From NCBI GenBank assembly GCA_002356515.1, contig AP017605.1, positions 2,728,001-2,792,000 on the forward strand: DNA of 64,000 bases, given 5' to 3'. Origin of the DNA: Mesorhizobium loti. GTDB taxonomy: Bacteria; Pseudomonadota; Alphaproteobacteria; Rhizobiales; Rhizobiaceae. This document shows, piece by piece, positions 36,783 through 46,380 of the stretch. A model generated the notes under the pieces. The model was given only the letters and a program-made list of their open reading frames with translations. It ran no database searches and had not been told where the DNA came from. Each line of letters begins with the position of its first letter. Within the stretch, counting starts at the first letter, position 1. The position numbers were made by a program, and so were the translations under genes.

Positions 36783-37793
36783 TTAGGCAGCGTTCTGCGT
36801 CGAGGGGAGTTCGAATGCGCCTTCGCGCGACAGCCGGATGGTGGTCGTCACGATGGTCTTGCGCGCCGCCTGTATGTCGGCGGCGGGAACGCCTTCCGAC
36901 CCTTGGCCGAGTTCGGCTTCGATCATGCGGCGCGACCGCGCGCCGATCGCCGACAGCACCGCTTCGGCGAGCGCCACCGACGTGCCGCGCAACGCCAGCG
37001 TGACGAGCTCGGTCGACAGCCCGTCGAACAGAAGCACGCGCGCCTTCTGGGTGAGCAGCGGCAGATCGTCGAAAGCAAACAGGCGGGCTCGCACACCGTC
37101 GAGGTCGGGCGTGCCGGCGGCTTCCAGGTCCTGCATGACCTCCTCGAGCAGCGGCTTGTCCAGCTCGTTGAGCACGCTGGCGACGCGCGCCTGCCCGGCC
37201 GAAGTGTCCTTGGTCGAGGTTTCCGCCAGCACGCTGGCGCGCAGCCGGTTCTCGACGATCCTGGTAGCGGCGGCCGGAACATTGGCCATCGTCACCATGC
37301 GCTTGATGATTTCGCCGCGCATCGGCTTCGTCAGCGTCAAAAGCACGCTCGCCGCCGCCTGCGGCGCCAGCTTTGACAGCACCATGGCCGCCGTCTGCGG
37401 ATGTTCGCCGGCCAGGAAAGCACCCAGCCGCGAAGGTTCGAGCTTTTCGAGATCGGGCCAGATCGGCGGCGGCCCTTCGGGTGCCGCCTCCGGCTTCTTG
37501 TTGCCCATGATGGCGCTCATCTCTTCGGGCGACAGCGATTCGTTGAGGATGGTATCCATCCTGTCGGCGGAATCGAGCAGGCCGGCACCCTCGGTGAACT
37601 CGGCCTCGAATTCGGCGACGATGCGCTCGAGATCGCTCTGCGGGATGGTCCTGAGCAGCCGCGCGCCCTCGATCAGCGCCTTCAGCTCTTCCTGCTTGAA
37701 GAATTTCAGGAGGCGGCTGGCGGACGGCTTGCCCATCGCCACCAATATGGCGGCCGCCTTCTGCGCGCGCGTCAGGGTCGTCAGCGGCGTCAT
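36783..37793 (-). CDS. fliG: Flagellar motor switch protein FliG
   Basis: 336 residues from the ATG at 37793 (MTPLTTLTRAQKAA), preceded by GAGAGG; the frame extends ten codons upstream without a better site. FliG links the MS ring (FliF) to the C ring and contacts MotA to generate torque. The N-terminal KAAAILVAMGKPSASRLLKFF, the middle EHPQTAAMVLSKL (matching the conserved EHPQ motif) and the C-terminal armadillo/torque helices (FDDLPLLTQKARVLLFDGLS) are all present. Located between fliN and flhB as in other rhizobia. Confidence 0.93.
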   Translation of the reverse strand: MTPLTTLTRAQKAAAILVAMGKPSASRLLKFFKQEELKALIEGARLLRTIPQSDLERIVAEFEAEFTEGAGLLDSADRMDTILNESLSPEEMSAIMGNKKPEAAPEGPPPIWPDLEKLEPSRLGAFLAGEHPQTAAMVLSKLAPQAAASVLLTLTKPMRGEIIKRMVTMANVPAAATRIVENRLRASVLAETSTKDTSAGQARVASVLNELDKPLLEEVMQDLEAAGTPDLDGVRARLFAFDDLPLLTQKARVLLFDGLSTELVTLALRGTSVALAEAVLSAIGARSRRMIEAELGQGSEGVPAADIQAARKTIVTTTIRLSREGAFELPSTQNAA

Positions 37794-37839
37794 GCTGCCT
37801 CTCGCCTCCGCTGCAACCGGCAAGCCCCACCAGCCATGT

Positions 37840-38226
37840 CTAGGCGCCCTTCGTGCCGGCGATGATTTCAGTCAGCCTGATGCCGAAGCGCGAGGGGTCG
37901 CTTTCGAGCACGGTGATCTCGCCGCGCGCGATCTTGCGGCCGTTGACCACGACGTCGACCGGTTCCCCGATGCGGCGGTTGAGCGCCACGGTCGACCCCT
38001 TCTGCAGCGCCATCAGGTCGGCAACCGCCATCTCGGTGCTGCCGAGGATAATCTGGACATCGACGGGGATGTTCATGATGACGCTGGAATTGGCGCCTGC
38101 CGCGGCCCTGAACGCCGCGTCTGGGCGCTGTTCTTCTTCGTGCAGGACCCCGCGCAATTCCTCGATGGCGCGATCGAGCTGCTCGTCCGGCTGGTCGAGC
38201 TCTGCTTCCACTTTGGTTTTGGCCAT
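37840..38226 (-). CDS. fliN: Flagellar motor switch protein FliN
   Basis: 128 residues from the ATG at 38226 ([10 protein letters not shown]), preceded by GGAG. A variable acidic N terminus is followed by a single SpoA/FliN domain: [20 protein letters not shown], then [20 protein letters not shown] and the terminal FGIRLTEII. It builds the base of the C ring with FliM. A longer upstream frame on the same strand is a shadow of fliM. It lies 17 bases after fliM in the operon. Confidence 0.93.
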   Translation of the reverse strand: MAKTKVEAELDQPDEQLDRAIEELRGVLHEEEQRPDAAFRAAAGANSSVIMNIPVDVQIILGSTEMAVADLMALQKGSTVALNRRIGEPVDVVVNGRKIARGEITVLESDPSRFGIRLTEIIAGTKGA

Positions 38227-38243
38227 GAATCGTCTCCAAAAGC

Positions 38244-39227
38244 TCAGGCGCGCCCGGCACCGGCCGGCATGAGCCCATCGATGAAATCTTGCCCGGCATC
38301 GAAGGGATGCCTGATTCGGACGGTGTAATTCTGCCCCAGTTTGCCGAACTCGCATACGAACAGCGTCTGGCCGCGGGCGCTGAGGCGTGCCCGTGATTGC
38401 GCCGTTTCGTCGAAGTCGATGACTTGGCCCACTTCGAGATTGGCGAGGTCGCCGAGCGTCAGCCGCGCCAGCGGCATGGTGGCTTCGAGCGCCACCGTCG
38501 AGCGCATCACCTCTTCCGAAAAGCGCGCGCGCCAACTGGTGCTGTGATCTTCTTCGCTGACGCTGGCGGTGCCGTCGCGGCCGGCAAGCACGACACGCTG
38601 CGGCATCGTCACCGTGATCGAGCCGCTGTCGACCGGTGTCGAGATACCAAGGACGATGCGGATGGCAGCACCGTCGCGCAGCACATGCCGTCGGGCCTCG
38701 ATGCCGGACATGGCCCGCGGCACCGGCAGCCGCAGGTCGAGCGAGCGCCGCCCCGATCCGTTCAGCGCCTGCGCCACCTCCTGGAACACCATGGTCGAGA
38801 CATCGGCCTCGATCTGCGACAGGTCGCGCTCGATCGGCGACGCCGGCATATCCGGATCGCCGCCAAACAGCGTGGAGACCAGGATCGCGATCGCGGCAGT
38901 GTCGATGACGAGCGTCATCGCATCCGAGGATGCCGGCGAGCTGACGATTGTCATGGCGAAATTATCGCCGGCGCGCGAGCGCGCCTCGGGGACGCGGCTG
39001 ACTTCGACGGCCCTAAGGTCGACGATCACGGGAACGCCAAGCTCGCTCGCGAGCCCCTTCTGCAGCAGCGGCACGGCGCGCTGGGCCATGGCACGGCCGG
39101 CATCGATGACCTGGTCGGCCTCGCCGCTGTCGCCGACCAGACGCTCGATGATCAACGAGCGCGCTTGCGCGGGGCTGCCTGGACTGGTCATGACCGTGTC
39201 GGCACCGATCTGTCGTGCATCGCTCAA
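38244..39227 (-). CDS. fliM: Flagellar motor switch protein FliM (divergent N terminus)
   Basis: 327 residues. The middle CheC-like domain (about 60-220) and the C-terminal SpoA domain (about 240-310, ending in [10 protein letters not shown]) identify FliM. It starts with a TTG at 39227 that overlaps the motA stop (TTGA) and has an AAGAAGG ribosome site; an ATG at 39191 is the alternative. The N terminus lacks the LSQxEIDxLL-type CheY-binding peptide of enteric FliM, so CheY docking must differ, as seems usual in rhizobia. Second gene of the motA operon. Confidence 0.9.
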   Translation of the reverse strand: MSDARQIGADTVMTSPGSPAQARSLIIERLVGDSGEADQVIDAGRAMAQRAVPLLQKGLASELGVPVIVDLRAVEVSRVPEARSRAGDNFAMTIVSSPASSDAMTLVIDTAAIAILVSTLFGGDPDMPASPIERDLSQIEADVSTMVFQEVAQALNGSGRRSLDLRLPVPRAMSGIEARRHVLRDGAAIRIVLGISTPVDSGSITVTMPQRVVLAGRDGTASVSEEDHSTSWRARFSEEVMRSTVALEATMPLARLTLGDLANLEVGQVIDFDETAQSRARLSARGQTLFVCEFGKLGQNYTVRIRHPFDAGQDFIDGLMPAGAGRA

Positions 39228-40099
39228 GCGGCCTTCTTCTCGGCGCCGCCGGTGTTCATCGTGCTCTGCTCGACGGCGTCGATGGTCGGCCGTTCATAGG
39301 ATGAGATGGTCTTGCGACCGAATTCGATCGCCACCTGCGGCAGCGCACCGTTCATGTAGGCGAGCAGCGTCTGCTTGACGATGATGTAGAGGCGGTTCTT
39401 CTTCTCGCGCACCGTCTTGATCTTGGTGGCGACGGGCCCAACCACGGCATAGGACAGGAAGATGCCGAGGAAGGTGCCGACAAGTGCCGCGCCGATCAGG
39501 CCGCCAAGGATTTCCGGCGACTGGTCGAGTGCGCCCATCGCCTTGACCACGCCGAGCACGGCGGCGACGATGCCCAGCGCCGGCAGGCCGTCGCCGACCG
39601 CGACCAGCGCGTGATAGGCCTTCATCTTGTCGGAGCGGATCGTCTGGATCTCCTCATCCATCAGCGCCTCGATCTCATGCGAGCGGGCATTGCCGATGAT
39701 GATGATACGGCAGTAGTCGCAGATGAAATTCATCAGATCGTGATTCTTGAGCACCGTCGGAAAGGCCTGGAAGATGGCTGATTCTTCTGGATTGTCGATA
39801 TGCGCCTCGACCTCGCTGCGCGACTTCGAGCGCAATTCGCGCATCAGGCTGTGCAGCACGCCGAGCGTTTCCAGATAATCCTGTTCCTTCGGCACCGCCT
39901 GCTTGAAGGCCTCGATAATGCCCTTGCCGGTATCCTTGACCGTCTTCATCGGGTTGGCGACCAGGAAGGTACCCAGTGCAGCGCCGCAGATGACCACGGC
40001 TTCCCAGGGCTGGACCAGCACGTGCAGATGCCCGCCCATGGCCATGAAGCCGCCAAGGACGCAGCCGAGCGTCACTACAAGTCCAATGAGAATGCCCAC
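39224..40099 (-). CDS. motA: Flagellar stator protein MotA
   Basis: 291 residues. Four membrane helices: about 1-20, 33-50, 170-190 and 200-222. The long cytoplasmic loop carries the charged torque region ([20 protein letters not shown]). With MotB it forms the proton channel that drives FliG. It begins with a GTG at 40099 preceded by GGAAGG, and heads the minus-strand operon motA-fliM-fliN-fliG-flhB-orf. A promoter-type motif shared with other flagellar operons lies 36 bases upstream. Its stator partner motB is in the separate fliF operon. Confidence 0.95.
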   Translation of the reverse strand: MGILIGLVVTLGCVLGGFMAMGGHLHVLVQPWEAVVICGAALGTFLVANPMKTVKDTGKGIIEAFKQAVPKEQDYLETLGVLHSLMRELRSKSRSEVEAHIDNPEESAIFQAFPTVLKNHDLMNFICDYCRIIIIGNARSHEIEALMDEEIQTIRSDKMKAYHALVAVGDGLPALGIVAAVLGVVKAMGALDQSPEILGGLIGAALVGTFLGIFLSYAVVGPVATKIKTVREKKNRLYIIVKQTLLAYMNGALPQVAIEFGRKTISSYERPTIDAVEQSTMNTGGAEKKAA

Positions 40100-40135
40100 G
40101 GCAGGTCCTTCCGCATTTCACGTCGGCTGCAAGGG

Positions 40136-40163
40136 ATAGTCCCCGTGCCTTGTGTGAGGCTTG
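40136..40163 (-). promoter_or_regulatory. Candidate FtcR-type promoter element of the motA operon
   Basis: Minus strand: CACACAAG (40156-40149), nine bases, then CTAT (40139-40136), ending 36 bases before the GTG. A second CAAG lies exactly 11 bases upstream (40163-40160), giving a direct repeat as expected for an OmpR-type activator. The same pattern precedes four other flagellar operons. Confidence 0.55.
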
Positions 40164-40198
40164 AATCGGGCCTGCCATCAAACCGAATGTCGGGCGAT

Positions 40199-40226
40199 TC
40201 AGTTTCGCGCAAGGAAGTGAGGTTAT
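40199..40226 (+). promoter_or_regulatory. Candidate FtcR-type promoter element of the DUF1217-flgF-fliI operon
   Basis: CGCGCAAG (40206-40213), nine bases, then TTAT (40223-40226), 29 bases before the ATG at 40256. The position 11 bases upstream of CAAG reads TCAG, a weaker half-site. It lies in the same 156-base gap as the divergent motA element. Confidence 0.5.
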
Positions 40227-40255
40227 TGTCGCGATATTAAGCTTCGGCCGGAGGC

Positions 40256-41383
40256 ATGACGTTGCTCAGTACCTTTACCAGCTATCAGTTGATCACCAAG
40301 GACATCGCCAAGTCTATCGACCGCATCGAGCAGCAGCCGACGGTCGATCGCGACACCCAATATTATCTCGCCAACATCACCAAGGTGAAATCGATCGACG
40401 ATTTCGTCAACAATGACCGGCTGTTCAAATATGCCATGAAGGCCTTTGGGCTCGAGGACATGGATTACGCCAAGGCCTTCATGGTCAAAGCGCTCAAGGA
40501 AGGCGTTTCGGATTCCAACAGTTTCGCCAACAAGCTGACCGACAAGCGCTACGCACAGTTCGTCAGCGCCTTCAATTTCGCCGCCAACGGCGCCGACGCC
40601 ACCATCTACAACAAGGCGCAGCAGCTGGTGACGAAGAACTACGCCACGCAGGCGCAGATCGCCGGCCTCGATCCGAACTCCGCCTATGTGAAGGGCGAGA
40701 CGACCTACTACCTCGCCAACATCACCAAGGTGAAGTCCGTCGACGACCTGATGTCGAACAGCCGGCTCTACACCTATGCCCTGGCCGCATACGGTCTCGA
40801 CTCGGCGACCGAGGACAAGGACCTGATCAAGCAGGTCCTGCAAAGTAAGGTGAGCGACCCTGCCAGCGTCGCCAACAAGCAGACAAACCCAGCTTACGCG
40901 GGACTGGCTTTGGCCTTCAATTTCGAGGCCAATGGCGAGAACGCCACCACCATCAATCCTGCGCAGCAGCCGACCGTCGACAAGTACCTGCGTCAGACCC
41001 TCGAGGAAGATGCCGGCCAGACCAATGAGGGCGTGCGGCTGGCGCTCTATTTCCAGCGCAAGGCGCCCGACATCACCAGTTGGTACGACGTGCTGGCCGA
41101 TACGGCCCTTGCTAGCGTCGTGCGCACCGCGCTGGGGCTGCCCGATTCCTTCGCCACGGCCGACATCGACAAGCAGGCGCAGTTGTTCGAGCAGAAGCTC
41201 GACCTCACGGATTTCACCGATCCCGCGAAGCTCACCAAGTTCCTGACCCGCTTCACCAGCATGTACGAGATCAACAATCCGACCTCGACGGCGGTGTCGT
41301 CGGTCAGCGTGCTCTTCGCTCAGCCGGTCACGGTGGGCATTTCCACCGACCTGATGATGGCCATGCAGAAGTTGAAGTTCTGA
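40256..41383 (+). CDS. DUF1217-family flagellar-cluster protein
   Basis: 375 residues. Two internal repeats of about 120 residues each contain YYLANITKVKS(I/V)DD, LMSNSRLYTYALAAYGL-type and FNFxANG blocks; a third, more diverged copy follows. This is the DUF1217 family, found in alphaproteobacterial flagellar clusters and of unknown function. No signal peptide is obvious. It is the first gene of the plus-strand operon with flgF, which starts two bases after its stop, so an extracytoplasmic rod- or hook-related role is possible but unproven. ATG 40256 with a GGAGG site. Confidence 0.85.
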   Translation: MTLLSTFTSYQLITKDIAKSIDRIEQQPTVDRDTQYYLANITKVKSIDDFVNNDRLFKYAMKAFGLEDMDYAKAFMVKALKEGVSDSNSFANKLTDKRYAQFVSAFNFAANGADATIYNKAQQLVTKNYATQAQIAGLDPNSAYVKGETTYYLANITKVKSVDDLMSNSRLYTYALAAYGLDSATEDKDLIKQVLQSKVSDPASVANKQTNPAYAGLALAFNFEANGENATTINPAQQPTVDKYLRQTLEEDAGQTNEGVRLALYFQRKAPDITSWYDVLADTALASVVRTALGLPDSFATADIDKQAQLFEQKLDLTDFTDPAKLTKFLTRFTSMYEINNPTSTAVSSVSVLFAQPVTVGISTDLMMAMQKLKF

Positions 41384-41385
41384 TC

Positions 41386-42111
41386 ATGCAAGACAGTCTC
41401 TACGTCGCCCTTTCCGCGCAGATGGCGCTCGAGCGCCGGCTCGACACGATCGCTGACAATGTCGCCAACGCCAACACGGTCGGCTTTCGCGCCACCGGCG
41501 TGAAATTCGAGGACATGGTGTCGGGCACCGGGCAGAAATCGGTGTCCTTCGCCTCGTCGGGCAAGACCTATCTTTCGGGCGCCCATGGCCCCCTGACCGA
41601 GACCGGCAATCCGTTCGATTTCGCCATCCAGGGCGACGCCTGGTTCGCCATCGACACGCCGGCCGGCACCGTCATGACCCGCGACGGCCGCTTCTCGATG
41701 AACGAGAATGGCGAGCTGATGTCGATCGAGGGCCATCCGGTGCTCGACGCCGGCGGCGCGCCGATCCAGCTCGACCCCCGCAACGGCCCGCCCAAGGCCG
41801 GCGCCGACGGCTCGCTGCGCCAGAACGATCAACTCGTCGGCTCGATCGGCCTCTACAATTTCGACCCGGGCGAGAATTTCGTGCGTTACGGCAATTCCGG
41901 CATCGTGCCGGCGCACACCCCCGAGCCGGTCACCGATCGTTCCGATGTCGGCATCGCCCAGGGCTTCGTCGAGGAATCCAACGTCAATCCGGTGCTGGAG
42001 ATGACCCGGCTGATCATGGTCCAGCGCGCCTTCGAGAACACCGCCGCCCTGATGCGGCAGACCGATTCCTCCACCGACGAGGCGATCAAGACGCTCGGCT
42101 CGAAGTCGTAG
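41386..42111 (+). CDS. flgF: Flagellar proximal rod protein FlgF
   Basis: 241 residues. The N-terminal rod-family helix reads MQDSLYVALSAQMALERRLDTIADNVANANTVGF (its positions are 1-34), and the C-terminal helix contains NPVLEMTRLIMVQRAFENT. A beta-rich domain with FAIQGDAWFAIDTPAGTVMTRDG lies between. Exported by the flagellar type III system without a cleaved signal. Distinguished from FlgG (45589) by length and by its place before fliI, the usual rhizobial order. Confidence 0.92.
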   Translation: MQDSLYVALSAQMALERRLDTIADNVANANTVGFRATGVKFEDMVSGTGQKSVSFASSGKTYLSGAHGPLTETGNPFDFAIQGDAWFAIDTPAGTVMTRDGRFSMNENGELMSIEGHPVLDAGGAPIQLDPRNGPPKAGADGSLRQNDQLVGSIGLYNFDPGENFVRYGNSGIVPAHTPEPVTDRSDVGIAQGFVEESNVNPVLEMTRLIMVQRAFENTAALMRQTDSSTDEAIKTLGSKS

Positions 42112-42112
42112 C

Positions 42113-43513
42113 ATGTCGCTGGACCGGTCCTCCATCCGCGTACCCGAAAGACAGCCCCAGCCGGCGCCGGAGGATCGTCTGGCCGCGTTGGAACGGGTTA
42201 TCAGGCGTTTCAGCAACGCCGACGAACTGGTCAAGCGTGGCGGTCTCGTCACCGAAGTCACGCCCACGCACTACAAGGTGCGCGGCCTTTCCGATTTCGC
42301 CAGGCTGGGCGACATGGTCGAACAGCGCGGCCAGGCTGGCGCGCGCCGCGGCGAGGTCGTCAAGATCAGCCGCGACGAGGTCGTCGTCGCCCCCTTCGAA
42401 CGCAGCGCCGATGCCGGTATCGGCGACGCAGTGTTCCGCCGGGGACCGCTCGCGGTGGCGCCGCACGGCTCATGGCGCGGCCGCACCATCGACGCGCTCA
42501 CCCGGGCGATCGATGGCGGCCCGCCGCTGATCAGGGGCGACGACCTGTCGGGCAGCGCCACGACGCCCGGTGCCATGGCACGGCAGCGCGTCGGCACCGC
42601 CTTCATGACCGGCGTCAAGGTCATCGATATCTTCACGCCGTTGTGCTTCGGCCAGCGCATGGGCGTCTTTGCCGGTTCCGGCGTCGGCAAGTCGACGTTG
42701 CTCGCAATGCTCGCCGGCGCCGACGCGTTCGACACCGTCGTCGTGGCGCTGATCGGCGAACGCGGCCGCGAGGTCCGCGAATTCCTCGAGGACACGATCG
42801 GCGACAGCATGGCTAAGACCGTGGCCGTCGTCGCCACCAGCGACGAGAGTGCCATGATGCGCCGGCGCGCGCCCGACACCGCCATGCGCGTCGCCGAGCA
42901 CTTTCGCGACCAGGGCCACCGCGTGCTCCTGGTGCTGGACTCGATCACCCGCTTCGCCCATGCGTTGCGCGAGGTGGCGACGGGAACCGGCGAGCCGCCG
43001 GTCGCCCGCGGCTATCCCGCTTCGGTTTTCACCGAACTGCCCAAGCTGCTCGAACGCGCCGGGCCTGGCGTGGAGGGGAAGGGCTCGATCACCGCCATCA
43101 TTTCGGTGCTGGTCGACGGCGACGACCACAACGATCCGGTCGCCGATTCCGTGCGCGGCATCCTCGACGGCCATGTCGTGCTCGACCGCGCGATCGCCGA
43201 ACAGGGCCGCTATCCGCCGGTCAATCCGCTGTCGTCCATATCGCGCCTTGCCGGCAAGGCCTGGAGCGTCGAACAGCGCGCTTTGGTGACGCGGCTGAAG
43301 TCGATGATCGCCCGCTTCGAGGACACGCGCGACATCCGCCTGCTCGGCGCCTATCAGGGCGGCGCCGACGCCGAGCTCGACATTGCCGTGCGCCAGGTAC
43401 CGCTGATCTACGAGGCGCTGACGCAATCGCCTAGGGACCGCCCGTCGGCCGATCCGTTCTCCGATCTCGCCCGCCATCTCAAGGGAAAGCTGAATGCCGA
43501 ATCAGGAGACTGA
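42113..43513 (+). CDS. fliI: Flagellum-specific export ATPase FliI
   Basis: 466 residues. Walker A is GSGVGKST (188-195); Walker B is near 265-270 (VLLVLDSITRFAHALRE). The F1-ATPase-like substrate segments GEPPVARGYPASVFTELPKLLERAG and ISVLVDGDDHNDPVADSVRGILDGH (described by position, about 300-345) mark it as FliI rather than the F-ATPase beta subunit. It powers and orders loading of export substrates together with the FliH-like stator encoded at 55060. It starts one base after the flgF stop. Confidence 0.95.
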   Translation: MSLDRSSIRVPERQPQPAPEDRLAALERVIRRFSNADELVKRGGLVTEVTPTHYKVRGLSDFARLGDMVEQRGQAGARRGEVVKISRDEVVVAPFERSADAGIGDAVFRRGPLAVAPHGSWRGRTIDALTRAIDGGPPLIRGDDLSGSATTPGAMARQRVGTAFMTGVKVIDIFTPLCFGQRMGVFAGSGVGKSTLLAMLAGADAFDTVVVALIGERGREVREFLEDTIGDSMAKTVAVVATSDESAMMRRRAPDTAMRVAEHFRDQGHRVLLVLDSITRFAHALREVATGTGEPPVARGYPASVFTELPKLLERAGPGVEGKGSITAIISVLVDGDDHNDPVADSVRGILDGHVVLDRAIAEQGRYPPVNPLSSISRLAGKAWSVEQRALVTRLKSMIARFEDTRDIRLLGAYQGGADAELDIAVRQVPLIYEALTQSPRDRPSADPFSDLARHLKGKLNAESGD

Positions 43514-44372
43514 ACGCCAATACACCGAGCGCATCCTGAACGAGATGATCGCCGAGGCGAACGCCGCCGAGGAAGCCCGGGCCGCGGAGGAGAGGGCCGC
43601 CAAGGCAAAGGCCGCCAGCGCCATAGCCGCCAAGACCGCGGCCGTTTTGGCCAAGGCCGCCAAACCCGCTCTGCCCAGAGCCAGGCCGGCTCTCCCCAGA
43701 TCAGAGCCGGCTCCCCCCAGACCCGAGCCTGTTCCGGCTCAGGCTGCCGTGCCCGCCATGCATGTGGTCCCTCGCGTCGAGCCTGCCGAGATGACGCAGG
43801 CAAGCCGCGAATCGCTGATCGACGGCCTGTTTCCCGTCACCGAATGGCCGCAACCGCCAAAGGTGCAATTTCCAAGATTGAGCAAGAAGGCGGATCGGCG
43901 AAGCGACTTCGTCATCGCCGCGCTCGGCGTCACGCTCGGCCTGATCTGCGCCCTGTTTCCCTGGTATATCTTCTTCAACCAGGAGCAGTTCGGCGTCCAG
44001 GCGATCAAGTTTGGCGGGACCGGCACCAATTCGGGACGCGCGGGCGGCGGTGTGGTCGCCTCGCGGAGCGCGCCACTGACGGCCAAGGACGTTCCCAACA
44101 CCAGCATCGATCTGCTCGCCACCGGAACGGTGCAGGATGACGCCACCCCAGCACAGCCGCCCGGCGACCAGCCCTTTCCCGCCGACGTCGCGAAATTCCG
44201 CATGGTTCATGTCGCCAATGGCCGCGCCATGATCGAGGACGACACCGGCCTGTGGATCGTCCAGCGCGGCTCGACGCTGCCGGATTCAAGCACGGTGTCA
44301 TCGATCGAGCAGCGCAACGGCAAATGGGTCATGCTGACCAGCACCAACCAGGTGATCCAGCTTTCCAGGTAA
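43494..44372 (+). CDS. Single-pass membrane protein of unknown function in the flgF-fliI operon
   Basis: 292 residues. An N-terminal Ala/Lys/Glu-rich coiled-coil-like region (about 5-60) is followed by a Pro/Arg-rich stretch, one membrane helix (about 139-160, FVIAALGVTLGLICALFPWYIFF) and a C-terminal beta-rich extracytoplasmic domain that ends in a conserved-looking pattern (TGLWIVQRGSTLPDSSTVSSI). It overlaps fliI by 20 bases and is therefore coupled to it. Counterparts occur at this place in rhizobial flagellar clusters, but I know of no function. It is followed by a new promoter-like element before flgB. Confidence 0.75.
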   Translation: MPNQETERQYTERILNEMIAEANAAEEARAAEERAAKAKAASAIAAKTAAVLAKAAKPALPRARPALPRSEPAPPRPEPVPAQAAVPAMHVVPRVEPAEMTQASRESLIDGLFPVTEWPQPPKVQFPRLSKKADRRSDFVIAALGVTLGLICALFPWYIFFNQEQFGVQAIKFGGTGTNSGRAGGGVVASRSAPLTAKDVPNTSIDLLATGTVQDDATPAQPPGDQPFPADVAKFRMVHVANGRAMIEDDTGLWIVQRGSTLPDSSTVSSIEQRNGKWVMLTSTNQVIQLSR

Positions 44373-44402
44373 GGCCGCCGCGGTACGGCCTCGCGGTCGC
44401 CC

Positions 44403-44431
44403 GCAAGGTCCGCGCAAGACTGGCGGCCTAG
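44403..44431 (+). promoter_or_regulatory. Candidate FtcR-type promoter element of the flgB operon
   Basis: GCAAG (44403-44407) and CGCGCAAG (44411-44418) form an 11-base-spaced direct repeat, followed nine bases later by CTAG (44428-44431). The element ends 27 bases before the flgB ATG. It implies that flgB starts its own transcription unit although it lies within a long same-strand gene run. Confidence 0.6.
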
Positions 44432-44458
44432 TCTTTGGGCACATGCCCGGAGATTCCC

Positions 44459-44839
44459 ATGGAGCCTGTTTCCCTTTTCGATCTCGCCGCCAAGCAAGCG
44501 CAGTGGCTTTCCGTGCGCCAGTCGGCGATCGCCGGCAACATCGCCAACGCCAACACGCCGGGCTACACGGCAAACGATGTCGAGCCCTTCGATAAGGTGC
44601 TCGACCGCACCGCGGTGTCGCTGCAGACCACCGAGGCCGGCCATCTCGGCAGCGCCGCGACCAATGCCGGCTTCACCATCAAGCCGCAGGAGGATGACGG
44701 CGTGGTGATGCCGTCCAAGAACACCGTCGTGCTTGAAGACCAGCTTCTCAAGGCCGGCGAGGTGCGCCGCTCCTTCGAGCTCAACACAGCGATCGTCAAG
44801 GCCTTCCACTCGATGATGATGATGGCGGTGAAGAGCTGA
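44459..44839 (+). CDS. flgB: Flagellar proximal rod protein FlgB
   Basis: 126 residues from the ATG at 44459, which follows GGAG. The frame begins eight codons earlier at a TTG, rejected because the family starts near [12 protein letters not shown]. The rod signature [27 protein letters not shown] segment lies at about 22-44. The C-terminal helix is [25 protein letters not shown]. Forms the proximal rod with FlgC and FlgF. First gene of the ten-gene plus-strand operon that runs to fliP. Confidence 0.92.
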   Translation: MEPVSLFDLAAKQAQWLSVRQSAIAGNIANANTPGYTANDVEPFDKVLDRTAVSLQTTEAGHLGSAATNAGFTIKPQEDDGVVMPSKNTVVLEDQLLKAGEVRRSFELNTAIVKAFHSMMMMAVKS

Positions 44840-44840
44840 T

Positions 44841-45257
44841 ATGGACGCGCTGACCGCAGCCCTGAAAGTCGCAGCATCCGGCCTCGGCGCCCAATCCGAG
44901 CGCCTGCGCGTGGTTTCGGAAAATCTCGCCAATGCCCAGTCGACCGGCACCACGCCCGGTGCCGACCCCTATCGCCGCAAGACCATCAGCTTCGTCTCCG
45001 AGCTTGACCGGGCCTCCGGCAGTTCGACGGTTGAAGTGAACTCGATCGATCGCGATCCGAGTGACTTTCCCATCGAGTTCCAGCCGGGCAACGAGGCCGC
45101 CGACGAGAAGGGTTACGTCAAGATGCCCAATGTCAACGTACTGATCGAAATGGCCGACATGACCGAGGCCAACCGCTCCTACGAGGCCAACCTGCAAGTC
45201 GTGAAGCAGGCGCGCGACCTCATTTCAATGACCATCGACCTGATGAGGAACCAATGA
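44841..45257 (+). CDS. flgC: Flagellar proximal rod protein FlgC
   Basis: 138 residues. The N terminus [20 protein letters not shown] and the following [20 protein letters not shown] carry the rod-family signature; the C-terminal [21 protein letters not shown] is the typical FlgC end. It starts one base after the flgB stop and overlaps fliE by four bases. Exported rod subunit. Confidence 0.94.
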   Translation: MDALTAALKVAASGLGAQSERLRVVSENLANAQSTGTTPGADPYRRKTISFVSELDRASGSSTVEVNSIDRDPSDFPIEFQPGNEAADEKGYVKMPNVNVLIEMADMTEANRSYEANLQVVKQARDLISMTIDLMRNQ

Positions 45258-45577
45258 TCGTGAATGGCATCGGCGCGCTTAACCTTAAGCCCGGGCTGGG
45301 CGATACGGCGACCGACCTGCTTCAGGGCGGTGTCGCGCCGGCGACAGCCGGCAATCTCGGTACCTCCTTCGCCGAAGCGGTGAGCCAGGCCGCCTCCAAG
45401 ACCGTCAACACGCTGCAGAATGCCGAGCAGGTGTCGCTCCAGGCGCTCAAGGGCGATGCCGACACCCGCCAGGTCGTCGATGCCGTGATGAGCGCACAGC
45501 AGGCGCTTCAGACCGCCGTCGCCATCCGCGACAAGGTCGTTTCGGCCTATCTCGAAGTCAGTCGAATGGGTATTTGA
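45254..45577 (+). CDS. fliE: Flagellar MS ring-rod junction protein FliE
   Basis: 107 residues, normal for FliE. The conserved C-terminal half contains [21 protein letters not shown] and [29 protein letters not shown] with the final SRMGI. It joins the FliF ring to the rod and is among the first proteins exported. Coupled to flgC by an ATGA overlap; flgG follows after 11 bases. Confidence 0.93.
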   Translation: MIVNGIGALNLKPGLGDTATDLLQGGVAPATAGNLGTSFAEAVSQAASKTVNTLQNAEQVSLQALKGDADTRQVVDAVMSAQQALQTAVAIRDKVVSAYLEVSRMGI

Positions 45578-45588
45578 GGAGTTAGGGC

Positions 45589-46377
45589 ATGAAAGCACTT
45601 GCCATCGCCGCCACCGGCATGAATGCCCAGCAGACGAATCTGGAAGTCATCGCCAACAACATCGCCAACATCAACACCACCGGCTACAAGCGGGCGCGCG
45701 CCGAATTCTCCGACCTGCTCTACCAGGTCGACCGCACGCAAGGCGTGCCCAACCGCTCCAACGCTTCGCTGGTGCCGGAGGGCGTTTCGATCGGCCTCGG
45801 CGTCAAGACGACGGCCGTGCGCAACGTGCACACCCAGGGCGAACTGACCAGCACCGGCAACAGTTTCGACATGGCGCTGACCGGCAGGGGCTGGTTCCAG
45901 ATCGAGGGCGCCGATGGCGGCACGCTCTACACCCGCGCCGGCGCATTCAACACCAACGCCACCGGCCAGCTGGTCACGGTGGATGGGGCCAATGTCATTC
46001 CGGCCATCACAGTACCGGTTAATGCCGTTGAGGTCATCGTCAACAAGACCGGCGAGGTTTTTGCCCGCATCGACGGCCAGACCGCCTTGCAGAGCCTCGG
46101 CCAGCTTCAGATCGCCAACTTCGCCAATGAGGCAGGTCTGGCGCCGCTCGGCGACAATCTCTTCCAGGAAACCACGGCATCCGGCCCGGCCAATGTCGGC
46201 GTACCCGGCGATCCCGGTTTCGCCAGCATCCAGCAAGGCTACCTCGAGGCTTCCAACGTCGATCCGGTCAAGGAAATCACCGAGCTGATCTCGGCGCAGC
46301 GCGCCTACGAGATGAATTCCAAGGTGATCCAGGCCGCCGACGACATGGCCTCCGTCGTTTCCAAGAACATCAGGTAA
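45589..46377 (+). CDS. flgG: Flagellar distal rod protein FlgG
   Basis: 262 residues, the canonical FlgG length. N terminus [20 protein letters not shown], then [20 protein letters not shown]. The beta domain includes [22 protein letters not shown], and the C terminus [20 protein letters not shown] then [15 protein letters not shown]. It builds the distal rod that passes through the P and L rings encoded just downstream. Confidence 0.95.
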   Translation: MKALAIAATGMNAQQTNLEVIANNIANINTTGYKRARAEFSDLLYQVDRTQGVPNRSNASLVPEGVSIGLGVKTTAVRNVHTQGELTSTGNSFDMALTGRGWFQIEGADGGTLYTRAGAFNTNATGQLVTVDGANVIPAITVPVNAVEVIVNKTGEVFARIDGQTALQSLGQLQIANFANEAGLAPLGDNLFQETTASGPANVGVPGDPGFASIQQGYLEASNVDPVKEITELISAQRAYEMNSKVIQAADDMASVVSKNIR

Positions 46378-46380
46378 GGG

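Noticed and set aside
45279..45293. CTTAACCTTAAG in fliE as a CtrA-type site
   Set aside because: It lies inside coding sequence and the TTAA spacing is two, not seven.
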